Below, one piece after another: positions 1 through 7,293 of a stretch of 36,138 nt of DNA (positions within the stretch are counted from its first letter, which is position 1; each line of letters begins with the position of its first letter). The stretch is from [Streptosporangium] indianense (GTDB lineage: Bacteria > Actinomycetota > Actinomycetes > Streptomycetales > Streptomycetaceae), in the NCBI RefSeq assembly GCF_021474405.1, contig NZ_JAKEIO010000076.1, positions 1 to 36,138 on the forward strand. Reading direction: 5' to 3'. A program made the translations under genes and the position numbers. The notes beneath the pieces are model-generated. The model saw nothing but the letters and a program-made list of their open reading frames with translations. It did not search any database and was not told the origin of the DNA.

Positions 1-218
1 GTGCCGTGGCGGGCCTGTGCGCGGCAGCCGTACCCCTGGTGGCCGGGCGGGCCGCCGGCGCCCGCCTCGCTGGGCCCCGCGTCGACCCGGCGGGCGTGGC
101 GGGGAGCCGCGGCCGCCCGGCGGGGGGCCGGGCTGTCCCACGTCCGCCCCGGCCCCCACCGCGCGGGACCCCCCGCCGGTCCGCCCGCTGTCAGTGGTCC
201 CCCCTACCCTCGGCAGAG
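1..218. other. Upstream region at the window edge, unassigned
   Basis: This extremely GC-rich stretch precedes the first recognisable start codon. The frame of the following gene stays open to the window edge and reads an alanine-rich hydrophobic run first and then a proline/arginine-rich stretch. That composition is what random 85 percent GC DNA would also give. No stop codon falls in any + strand frame here, so an upstream + strand gene cannot be seen to end. I cannot assign a product, and it could be a divergent gene start or non-coding DNA. Confidence 0.3.
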
Positions 219-1097
219 ATGGCACAGGCATGGAGATGCTCGGGGCTGCGATGGTCGGCGGACGGTCCCGTGCTGGTGTGGGACGGCGGGCGGCGCAGCG
301 CGCTGACCTGGGGGAAGCGGGTGGCCTTCGGGGTGGCCGAGGGCGGCGTGCGCGGCTGCGTGGGAGCCCGGGGGCACGCGTGTCCGCTGGGTGCCGCCGT
401 GCCGGGGCGCGGTACGGGGGCGCGGTGCGAGGAGTGTGCGCGGCTGGACCGTGCGCACTCGGTGGCGGCGGACACCTTCGCCGACGATCCACGGCCGTAT
501 CACGTGTATCTGGCGTGGTTCGGACCCGGCATGGTCAAGGTGGGGATCACCGCGCGGGAGCGGGGCAGCGCCCGGCTGCTCGAGCAGGGGGCCGTCTGTT
601 TCACCTGGCTCGGCGTCGGTCCGCTCATGGCCGCGCGGCGTACGGAGGAACTGCTCAGGGCCGCCCTGCGGGTGCCCGACCGGATTCCGTACGCCGAGAA
701 GCGGGCCGTGCGGGCCGCGCTGCCCGGGGACGCCGCCGACCGGGCCCGTGAGGTCGCCGCGCTGTACGAGCGGGCGGTCGCGCTCCCCGCGTGGCCGGAG
801 TCGCTCGTGCGGGAGCCGCTGCGGGTCGTCGACCACGTCGGGGTGTTCGGGCTCGCCGGTGTGCCCGTCGCCGTCGGGGACGTGAGCGAGCTCGTCGCCG
901 GGGGCGCGGTCGGCGGGGAGCTGGTCGCGGCCGCCGGACCCGATCTGCACCTGGCCACCGGAGGCGGGGTCGTGGTGCTCGACACGCGGCTGATGCCCGG
1001 ATGGGGGCTCGTGCCCGCCACGGGAGACGAACTGACCGTTCCGGTGAGGCGGCACGGGGAAGCCCAAGCCCCCGGCGTGCAGGACGGCTTGTTCTGA
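219..1097 (+). CDS. DUF2797 family protein with a GIY-YIG-like segment
   Basis: The product has 292 residues from ATG 219; in-frame codons continue upstream, but the recognisable protein begins there. Residues 47, 55, 70 and 73 are cysteines (C-x7-C-x14-C-x2-C), a plausible zinc-binding cluster. They are followed at about 95-111 by HVYLAWFGPGMVKVGIT, which resembles the Y..YL..KVG(I/R)T core of GIY-YIG nuclease domains, and then by an arginine/glutamate-rich helix. This arrangement matches the actinobacterial DUF2797 family, whose biochemical role is not known to me. The C-terminal 100 residues are hydrophobic/acidic without motifs. The gene stands alone, about 100 bases upstream of a two-component operon. 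The family call is fairly sure; nuclease activity is only inferred from the motif-like segment. Confidence 0.8.
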   Translation: MAQAWRCSGLRWSADGPVLVWDGGRRSALTWGKRVAFGVAEGGVRGCVGARGHACPLGAAVPGRGTGARCEECARLDRAHSVAADTFADDPRPYHVYLAWFGPGMVKVGITARERGSARLLEQGAVCFTWLGVGPLMAARRTEELLRAALRVPDRIPYAEKRAVRAALPGDAADRAREVAALYERAVALPAWPESLVREPLRVVDHVGVFGLAGVPVAVGDVSELVAGGAVGGELVAAAGPDLHLATGGGVVVLDTRLMPGWGLVPATGDELTVPVRRHGEAQAPGVQDGLF

Positions 1098-1110
1098 CCC
1101 CTGTCGCCCC

Positions 1111-1158
1111 CAGGTGTCCCCTGAGAAGCACCTGTGCGTTTCTCAGGGAAAACACAGG
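1111..1158 (+). other. Interleaved inverted repeats upstream of the two-component operon
   Basis: Three overlapping pairs of complementary arms lie between the DUF2797 stop and the regulator start. CAGGTG 1111-1116 pairs with CACCTG 1129-1134. CCCTGAGAA 1119-1127 pairs with TTCTCAGGG 1140-1148. CCTGTG 1131-1136 pairs with CACAGG 1153-1158. The three pairings compete with each other. The 9-bp middle stem could terminate the upstream gene, or the arms could be binding half-sites for the adjacent regulator. There is no poly-T tract. Confidence 0.45.
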
Positions 1159-1201
1159 TTGCCGAAAGCGCGCTCTCAGAGGTGCCCGACATCGTGTTCC
1201 C

Positions 1202-1942
1202 ATGACCACGACCTCGCCCCAGGGGCGCACCGAACTGCTCAGGCCGGACGGGAGTCCCGTCCGCGTGCTGGTGGTGGACGACGAGCTGTCGATCACGGAG
1301 CTGCTGTCCATGGCCCTGCGCTACGAGGGATGGCAGATCCGCAGTGCCGGTGACGGCACGGGCGCGATCCGGACCGCCCGCGACTTCCGGCCCGACGCCG
1401 TCGTTCTCGACATGATGCTGCCCGACATGGACGGGCTGGCCGTCCTCGGGCGGCTGCGCCGGGAACTGCCGGACGTGCCGGTGCTGTTCCTGACCGCCAA
1501 GGACGCCGTCGAGGACCGGATCGCGGGGCTGACGGCGGGCGGGGACGACTACGTCACCAAGCCGTTCAGCCTGGAGGAGGTCGTCGCCCGGCTGCGCGGG
1601 CTGATACGCCGCTCCGGCGCCGCCGACCGGCGCTCGGAATCCCTGCTGGTCGTCGGTGACCTCACCCTCGACGAGGACAGCCACGAGGTGACCCGGGCCG
1701 GGGACGACATCCATCTCACCGCGACCGAGTTCGAGCTGCTGCGATTCCTGATGCGCAACCCGCGGCGCGTGCTCAGCAAGGCGCAGATCCTCGACCGCGT
1801 GTGGTCGTACGACTTCGGCGGCCAGGCCAACGTCGTCGAGCTCTACATCTCCTACCTGCGGCGGAAGATCGACGTCGGGCGGGAGCCGATGATCCACACT
1901 CGGCGTGGTGCCGGATATCTGATCAAGCCCGCGGCGTCGTGA
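1202..1942 (+). CDS. OmpR-family two-component response regulator
   Basis: This is a 246-residue DNA-binding response regulator. Residues 20-132 form the receiver domain, with acidic pocket D26/D27, phospho-acceptor D70 (VVLDMMLPDMDG), T98 and K120. Residues about 150-243 form an OmpR/PhoB winged helix, with LTATEFELLRFLMRNPRRVL and the wing ending RRGAGYLIKP. ATG 1202 gives the family length; the open frame upstream lies in another gene. No good Shine-Dalgarno sequence sits just before it (the nearest purine-rich run, CAGAGG, is more than 15 bases away), so translation may be leaderless or weak. The stop overlaps the GTG of the histidine kinase, so the two are translationally coupled. It should be phosphorylated by that kinase. 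The glycosyltransferases downstream are the nearest candidate targets. Confidence 0.95.
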   Translation: MTTTSPQGRTELLRPDGSPVRVLVVDDELSITELLSMALRYEGWQIRSAGDGTGAIRTARDFRPDAVVLDMMLPDMDGLAVLGRLRRELPDVPVLFLTAKDAVEDRIAGLTAGGDDYVTKPFSLEEVVARLRGLIRRSGAADRRSESLLVVGDLTLDEDSHEVTRAGDDIHLTATEFELLRFLMRNPRRVLSKAQILDRVWSYDFGGQANVVELYISYLRRKIDVGREPMIHTRRGAGYLIKPAAS

Positions 1943-3531
1943 GCGGACGGCGGCGGCTGCACACGTGGCAGCGGGCGGGCGGGCCACGAGCCGGCAGGCC
2001 GCGCACCCTGCGGACGCGGCTCGTCGTCGCGTCCGTCGTGCTGATCGCCGTGGTGTGCGCGGTGATCGGGACGGTGACGACCCTGGCGCTGCGCTCGCAC
2101 CTGTACGAGCAACTGGACGCGCAGGTCGACGACTCCGGCAAGCGACTGTCGGGACCCGTGAAACCCGGCGGGAAGGGCATCGACGCGAAGGACAGGATCA
2201 CCGGTTTCATCAGCGGGCCGGCGCGGCCCAAGACCGTCGCCGCCGTGGTCGGCCCCGACGGCAACATCACCGGAGGGGCCTTCGCCGACCCCGAGGACAA
2301 CGGCCCCTACCAGAGCAACACGCCCGTGGACCTCACCGGCGAGCAGAAGGCCGCCCTCGCCCGCGTGCCGACCACGGGCCTGCACACCGTCGATCTCCCC
2401 GGCCTCGGCGAGTACCGCGTGCAGTACGTCGACGGACTCGACGGCGGCAGCTATTACATGGCCCTGCCCACCGAGTCCGTCACGACCACCATCAGCACCC
2501 TCGTCCTCGTCGAGGTGAGCGTCACCGGGGCCGGCCTGGTCGCCGCCGCCATCGCCGGTTCGGTCCTCATCGGCGTGGCCACCCGCCCGCTCCGCCGAGT
2601 CGCCGCCACCGCCACCCGGGTCTCCGAACTGCCCCTGCACACCGGTGAGGTGGCCCTCAACGAGCGCGTGCCCGACTCCGAGACCGACCCGCACACCGAG
2701 GTCGGACAGGTCGGAGCCGCGCTCAACCGGATGCTCGACCACGTCCACAGCGCCCTGCACGCGCGCCAGCAGAGCGAGACACGGGTCCGGCAGTTCGTGG
2801 CCGACGCCAGTCACGAGCTGCGCACCCCGCTCGCCTCCATCCGCGGATACGCCGAACTGACCAGACGCGGCATGGAGGACGTCGGCCCCGACACCCGGCA
2901 CGCCCTCGGCAGGATCGAGTCCGAGGCCGGCCGTATGACCCTCCTCGTCGAGGATCTGCTGCTGCTCGCCCGGCTCGACGCCGGACGGCCGCTGCAGTTC
3001 GAGCAGACCGACCTTCTGCCGCTCGTGGTGGACACCATCAGCGATGCCCGTGCGGCCGGCCAGGGCCACAACTGGCGGCTCGATCTGCCCGACGAACCGG
3101 CGCCGGTGTCGGCCGACGCGGCCCGGCTCCAGCAGGTCCTGGTCAACCTGCTGGGCAACGCGCGCACCCACACACCCCCCGGCACCACCGTCACCGCCCG
3201 CGTCCAGCGGCGGGGCCACTGGCTGTGCGTCGACGTCGAGGACAACGGCCCGGGTATTCCCGCCGAGTTGCTCCCGCACGTCTTCGAGCGGTTCGCCCGC
3301 GGTGACTCGGCCCGCTCCCGCGCCAACGGCTCCACCGGCCTGGGCCTCGCCATCGTGCAGGCCGTGGCGAGCGCGCACGGTGGTGCCGTGACCGTCGACA
3401 GCGCGCCCGGGCGGACCGTGTTCACCGTGCACCTGCCCGCCCCCGCGCCCCCGCCGCGGCAGGAAACGAACCGGCAGCCGCACTCACAGGCACGCCACAG
3501 CCTCACCACACGGGCACAACAGGGCGTCTGA
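1939..3531 (+). CDS. Two-component sensor histidine kinase
   Basis: The kinase has 530 residues and starts at GTG 1939, which shares four bases (GTGA) with the regulator stop. A basic N-terminus precedes a membrane segment (about 30-52), an extracytoplasmic sensor of about 140 residues, and a second membrane segment (about 190-215). A HAMP linker follows, then the HisKA box FVADASHELRTPLASIRGYA with phospho-acceptor H292. The HATPase_c domain has N-box QQVLVNLLGNARTHT, G1 box DNGPGIP and G2 box STGLGLAIVQ. The layout is that of classical EnvZ/PrrB-like kinases. The C-terminal 30 residues are proline/glutamine-rich. The sensor domain has no motif I recognise, so the signal is unknown. The partner is the adjacent regulator. 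Confidence 0.95.
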   Translation: MSGRRRLHTWQRAGGPRAGRPRTLRTRLVVASVVLIAVVCAVIGTVTTLALRSHLYEQLDAQVDDSGKRLSGPVKPGGKGIDAKDRITGFISGPARPKTVAAVVGPDGNITGGAFADPEDNGPYQSNTPVDLTGEQKAALARVPTTGLHTVDLPGLGEYRVQYVDGLDGGSYYMALPTESVTTTISTLVLVEVSVTGAGLVAAAIAGSVLIGVATRPLRRVAATATRVSELPLHTGEVALNERVPDSETDPHTEVGQVGAALNRMLDHVHSALHARQQSETRVRQFVADASHELRTPLASIRGYAELTRRGMEDVGPDTRHALGRIESEAGRMTLLVEDLLLLARLDAGRPLQFEQTDLLPLVVDTISDARAAGQGHNWRLDLPDEPAPVSADAARLQQVLVNLLGNARTHTPPGTTVTARVQRRGHWLCVDVEDNGPGIPAELLPHVFERFARGDSARSRANGSTGLGLAIVQAVASAHGGAVTVDSAPGRTVFTVHLPAPAPPPRQETNRQPHSQARHSLTTRAQQGV

Positions 3532-3545
3532 CGAGAGTCGGTCCC

Positions 3546-5036
3546 ATGCGAACCGACTCTTCTCCCGGCACCCTGCCGGCGCGGGAGCACCTCCCGGCCG
3601 CACCAGCCGGTACGCCTGTCCTGGACGTAGTGATCCCCGTCCACAACGAGGAGAAGGACCTCCGGCCGTGCGTCCGCAGACTGCACGGGCACCTCGACCG
3701 GACGTTCCCGTACGCCTTCCGCATCACGATCGCGGACAACGCTTCCACGGACACCACCCCGCAGGTTGCGCGGCAACTGGCCGCGCAGATACCCGAGGTC
3801 ACCACCCTCCGGCTGGAGCAGAAGGGGCGCGGCCGGGCTCTGCGGGCCGTCTGGTCGGCCTCGGACGCCCCGGTCCTCGCCTACATGGACGTGGACCTGT
3901 CCACCGACCTCAACGCCCTCCTGCCGCTGGTGGCGCCGCTGATCTCCGGCCACTCGGACCTCGCCATCGGCTCCCGGCTGGCGCGCAGTTCACGCGTGGT
4001 GCGCGGACCCAAGCGGGAGTTCATCAGCCGGGCCTACAACCTCATCCTGCGCGGCTCGTTGCAGGCGCGGTTCTCGGACGCCCAGTGCGGTTTCAAGGCG
4101 ATCCGCCGGGACGTGGCCCAGGTGCTGCTGCCGCTCGTCGAGGACACCGGCTGGTTCTTCGACACCGAGATGCTGGTGCTCGCCGAGCGCGCGGGTCTGA
4201 GGATCCACGAGGTGCCGGTCGACTGGGTCGACGACCCCGACTCGACCGTGCACATCGTCCGCACCGCGACCGACGACCTCAAGGGCGTGTGGCGGGTCGG
4301 CAGGGCCCTGGCCACCGGCTCGCTGCCGCTGGACCGGCTCGCCCGGCCCTTCGGCGACGACCCGCGCGACCGTGACCTCGAGGACGTGCCGAAGGGACTG
4401 GCCCGCCAGCTCGTCGGGTTCTGCGTGGTCGGCGCCCTGTCCACCCTCTTCTACCTGCTGCTCTACAGCGGCTTCCGGGCCTTCACCGGCTCCCAGTTCG
4501 CCAACGCCCTCGCCCTGCTGGTCTCGGCGGTCGCCAACACCGCGGCCAACCGGCGGCTCACCTTCGGGGTGCGCGGGCGCGGCGGGGCCGTACGGCACCA
4601 GGCGCAGGGCCTGGTCGTCCTCGGCATCGGACTCGCACTGACCAGCGGCTCGCTGGCGGCGCTGAACGCGGCGGCCTCCGAACCCGCGCACTCCACCGAA
4701 CTGGCCGTCCTCATCGCGGCCAACCTCGCGGCGACCGTCCTGCGCTTCCTGCTCTTCCGGGCGTGGGTGTTCCCGGACCGGCGCGACGACGACCCGCCGC
4801 GGGCCGCCCCGTACGACGCGAAGTGTGCCGCCCAGCACGATGCGGTCGCCCCGTACGAAGCGCCGCGGGCCGCCCCGTACGAAGCGCCGCGGGCCGCCCC
4901 GTACGAAGCGCCGCGTGGCACCCCGTACGACACCGCCCCCTTCCGCGCCGGTGAAGCCGCGGAGCCCTGGCGGGACACCACCGTGCAGTCGCTGCCGGTG
5001 CACCCGCACGACACCGATGCGAGGGACTCGCGATGA
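3546..5036 (+). CDS. GT2 glycosyltransferase fused to a GtrA-like membrane domain
   Basis: The protein has 496 residues. Residues 24-260 form a GT-A glycosyltransferase of the dolichol/polyprenol-phosphate sugar synthase type. Visible motifs are VVIPVHNEEKDL, ADNASTD, the metal-binding MDVDLST, and the downstream AIGSRL and DAQCGFKA. Residues about 282-415 form a GtrA domain with four membrane segments, often fused to such enzymes and thought to help flip the lipid-linked sugar. The C-terminus carries an octapeptide tandem repeat (APYEAPRA-like). It starts at ATG 3546, 14 bases after the kinase stop, and its TGA overlaps the next ATG (ATGA). It probably loads a sugar onto polyprenyl phosphate for the following GT39-like enzyme. 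The donor sugar is unknown. Confidence 0.9.
   Translation: MRTDSSPGTLPAREHLPAAPAGTPVLDVVIPVHNEEKDLRPCVRRLHGHLDRTFPYAFRITIADNASTDTTPQVARQLAAQIPEVTTLRLEQKGRGRALRAVWSASDAPVLAYMDVDLSTDLNALLPLVAPLISGHSDLAIGSRLARSSRVVRGPKREFISRAYNLILRGSLQARFSDAQCGFKAIRRDVAQVLLPLVEDTGWFFDTEMLVLAERAGLRIHEVPVDWVDDPDSTVHIVRTATDDLKGVWRVGRALATGSLPLDRLARPFGDDPRDRDLEDVPKGLARQLVGFCVVGALSTLFYLLLYSGFRAFTGSQFANALALLVSAVANTAANRRLTFGVRGRGGAVRHQAQGLVVLGIGLALTSGSLAALNAAASEPAHSTELAVLIAANLAATVLRFLLFRAWVFPDRRDDDPPRAAPYDAKCAAQHDAVAPYEAPRAAPYEAPRAAPYEAPRGTPYDTAPFRAGEAAEPWRDTTVQSLPVHPHDTDARDSR
4845..4930 (+). repeat. 24-bp in-frame tandem repeat in the GT2-GtrA gene
   Basis: A 24-base unit (core GTACGAAGCGCCGCG) begins at 4853, 4877 and 4901. 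A degraded further copy follows at 4925 and a related GTACGA sequence lies at 4811. Each unit is in frame and encodes the octapeptide PYEAPRAA. The exactness of the copies suggests recent slippage or unequal crossing-over in the cytoplasmic tail. Confidence 0.9.
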
Positions 5037-7186
5037 CCGTCCACTTCGACCGGCAGACCACCGGCAGAGCCACGAGCCCCGGGCACCGGACAGGGCCCCC
5101 GGAACCCGCACCGGCATCGCACGCCGGCGCTCCCCGGCCGCCCTTCCCGCAGCGGCTGTGGCGCGGCCGTCCGGAGGACCCCCGGTGGGCCCGACCGGCC
5201 TTCCTCGCCCTGCTGCTGGCGACGGCCGTGCTCTACTTCTGGAACCTGAGCGCCTCCGGCTACGCCAACTCCTTCTACTCCGCCGCCGTGCAGGCCGGCA
5301 GCCAGTCCTGGAAGGCGTTCTTCTTCGGCTCGCTCGACGCTGCCAACGCCATCACCGTCGACAAGCCCCCGGCCGCCCTGTGGCCGATGGCCCTGTCCGT
5401 GCGGCTCTTCGGCCTCGGTTCCTGGGCGATCCTCGCGCCCGAGGTCCTCATGGGCGTCGGCACGGTGGCCGTCGTGTACGCGGCCGTGCGCCGCCGGTTC
5501 AGCCCCGCGGCCGGTCTGATCGCGGGCGCCGTGCTCGCGCTCACCCCCGTCGCGGCGCTGATGTTCCGCTTCAACAACCCCGACGCGCTGCTGGCACTGC
5601 TGATGGCGACGGCCTGCTGGTTCGTCATCCGCGCTCTGGAGGACGGCCGGACGAAGTGGCTGCTGTGGGCCGGTGCGGTGGTCGGCTTCGCCTTCCTCGC
5701 CAAGACCCTCCAGGCCTTCCTGATCCTGCCGCCGCTCGCCCTCGTGTACGGCGTCTGCGCCCCGGTGACGGTGCGGAAGCGGATCGGACAGCTCGCCGCG
5801 GCTCTCGGCGCGATCGTCGTCTCCGGCGGCTGGTGGGTCGCGATCGTCGAACTCCGGCCCGCGTCCTCCCGCCCGTACATCGGCGGCTCGCAGAACAACA
5901 GCTTCCTGGAACTGACCTTCGGCTACAACGGCCTGGGGCGCCTCAACGGCGACGAGACCGGCAGCGTCGGAGGCGGCGGCGGAGGCGGCAACCGGGGCGG
6001 TGCCTGGGGCGAGACCGGCTGGGACCGGCTGTTCAGCTCCTCCGTCGGCGGCCAGATCTCCTGGCTGATCCCGGCCGCGCTGATCCTGCTCGTCGCGGGG
6101 CTGGTGGCCACCCGCAGGGCCGGGCGCACCTCGGTGACCCGCGCTTCCTTCCTCGTCTGGGGCGGCGCGCTGCTCATCACGGTGCTGGTCTTCAGCTACA
6201 TGCAGGGCATCTTCCACGAGTACTACACGGTGGCCCTCGCGCCCTACGTCGCGCCGCTGGTCGGCATGGGCGCGGCGCTGCTGTGGGAGAGGCGCGACCG
6301 GGCGTGGGCCTCGCTGACCCTGGCCGCCGCGATGACGGCGACCGCCGCCTGGGGGTACGTCCTGCTCAACCGCTCCTCCGACTACCTGCCCTGGCTGAAG
6401 TGGCTCGTCCTGGTCGGCGGTCTGACGGCGGCCCTCGGCCTGCTCTTCGCCGGCCGGCTGGGACGCCGACTGGCGCTGGGGGCGGCCGGGCTGGGCCTCG
6501 TCGCAGCGCTGGCCGGTCCGGCGGCGTACACCCTCACCACCGTGAACGAGGGGCACACCGGCTCGATCGTCACGGCGGGCCCGGCGGTCGCGGGCGGCCG
6601 CGGCGGCCCGGGCGGTGGCGGCCCCGGCGGGGGCGGCTTCCCGGGCGGCGGCCAGAACCAGCAGGGCCAGAACCAGCAGGGGCCGGGCAACGGCTTCCCC
6701 GGCGGCGGCTTCCCGGGCGGCCAGAACCAGCAAGGCCAGAGCCGGAATCAGCAGAACGGCGACGGCATGGGCCGTGCGGGCGGGATGGGCGGCGGCGGTG
6801 GCGGCGTCGGCGGGCTGCTCGGCGGCGCCGGCGTCAGCGCGGAGGCCAAGAAGCTGCTGGAGACCGACGCCGACCGGTACACGTGGGCCGCCGCGGCCAT
6901 CGGCGCCCAGAACGCGGCGAGTTACCAGCTGTCCACCGGCGCCCCGGTGATGGCCGTCGGCGGCTTCAACGGCACCGACCCGTCCCCGACCCTCGCCCAG
7001 TTCCAGCAGTACGTGGCGGACGGCGAGATCCACTACTTCATCGCCTCGGGCGGCGTGGCCGGTGGCATGGGCGGCGGCAGCGACGGCACGTCGTCCCGGA
7101 TCACGTCCTGGGTGGAGGCCAACTTCAAGAAGGTCACGGTCGGTTCGAGCACCTTCTACGACCTCACGCAGAAGGCGAGCAACTGA
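5033..7186 (+). CDS. GT39/ArnT-like membrane glycosyltransferase
   Basis: This is a 717-residue polytopic protein of the PMT_2 (dolichyl-phosphate-mannose mannosyltransferase/ArnT) superfamily. The first membrane helix (about 58-78) is followed by an extracytoplasmic loop with DKPPAALW, the family-typical acidic loop, and then about 11 more helices to residue 510. A glycine-rich patch (about 318-328) interrupts a loop. Residues about 520-600 form a Gly/Gln/Asn-rich linker with GGGF and NQQGQ repeats. A roughly 115-residue C-terminal extracytoplasmic domain ends the protein (TDADRYTWAAAAIGAQNAAS). ATG 5033 overlaps the previous stop. Family members transfer a sugar from polyprenyl phosphate to a protein or envelope polymer outside the membrane; the GT2-GtrA enzyme is the obvious donor maker. 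The acceptor is unknown. Confidence 0.9.
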   Translation: MTVHFDRQTTGRATSPGHRTGPPEPAPASHAGAPRPPFPQRLWRGRPEDPRWARPAFLALLLATAVLYFWNLSASGYANSFYSAAVQAGSQSWKAFFFGSLDAANAITVDKPPAALWPMALSVRLFGLGSWAILAPEVLMGVGTVAVVYAAVRRRFSPAAGLIAGAVLALTPVAALMFRFNNPDALLALLMATACWFVIRALEDGRTKWLLWAGAVVGFAFLAKTLQAFLILPPLALVYGVCAPVTVRKRIGQLAAALGAIVVSGGWWVAIVELRPASSRPYIGGSQNNSFLELTFGYNGLGRLNGDETGSVGGGGGGGNRGGAWGETGWDRLFSSSVGGQISWLIPAALILLVAGLVATRRAGRTSVTRASFLVWGGALLITVLVFSYMQGIFHEYYTVALAPYVAPLVGMGAALLWERRDRAWASLTLAAAMTATAAWGYVLLNRSSDYLPWLKWLVLVGGLTAALGLLFAGRLGRRLALGAAGLGLVAALAGPAAYTLTTVNEGHTGSIVTAGPAVAGGRGGPGGGGPGGGGFPGGGQNQQGQNQQGPGNGFPGGGFPGGQNQQGQSRNQQNGDGMGRAGGMGGGGGGVGGLLGGAGVSAEAKKLLETDADRYTWAAAAIGAQNAASYQLSTGAPVMAVGGFNGTDPSPTLAQFQQYVADGEIHYFIASGGVAGGMGGGSDGTSSRITSWVEANFKKVTVGSSTFYDLTQKASN

Positions 7187-7203
7187 CTCCTCCCCGAGGG
7201 ACT

Positions 7204-7236
7204 CGAAGGGCGGTGGCCGAAAGTCACCGCCCTTCG
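7204..7236 (+). terminator. Hairpin terminator of the glycosyltransferase operon
   Basis: CGAAGGGCGGTG (7204-7215) is the exact reverse complement of CACCGCCCTTCG (7225-7236), giving a 12-bp stem with a 9-base loop. It lies 18 bases after the GT39-like stop codon. There is no clear T-tract, as is common in Streptomyces. Confidence 0.8.
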
Positions 7237-7256
7237 CCGTCCCCACCAAAACTCCG

Positions 7257-7293
7257 TTGTACGCCGTATAGGGACTGTTCTACGGTGTACAGC
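7257..7293 (+). promoter_or_regulatory. Promoter with overlapping palindromic operator of the MFS pump
   Basis: GTACGCCGTA (7259-7268) and TACGGTGTAC (7281-7290) form an inverted repeat matching at 9 of 10 positions around a 12-base spacer, a typical TetR-type operator. A -35-like TTGTAC (7257-7262) and -10-like TACGGT (7281-7286) with an 18-base spacer lie within it. The start codon is only 8 bases after the -10, and there is no Shine-Dalgarno sequence. The mRNA is therefore probably leaderless and blocked when a repressor sits on the palindrome. The TetR gene downstream is the best candidate repressor. Confidence 0.75.

Noticed and set aside
4463..7249. A very long open frame of 928 codons on the - strand opposite the glycosyltransferases
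   Set aside because: It is opposite two well-supported membrane enzymes, its product is low-complexity Arg/Gly/Ala/His with no domains, and long antisense frames are usual in DNA of this GC content.
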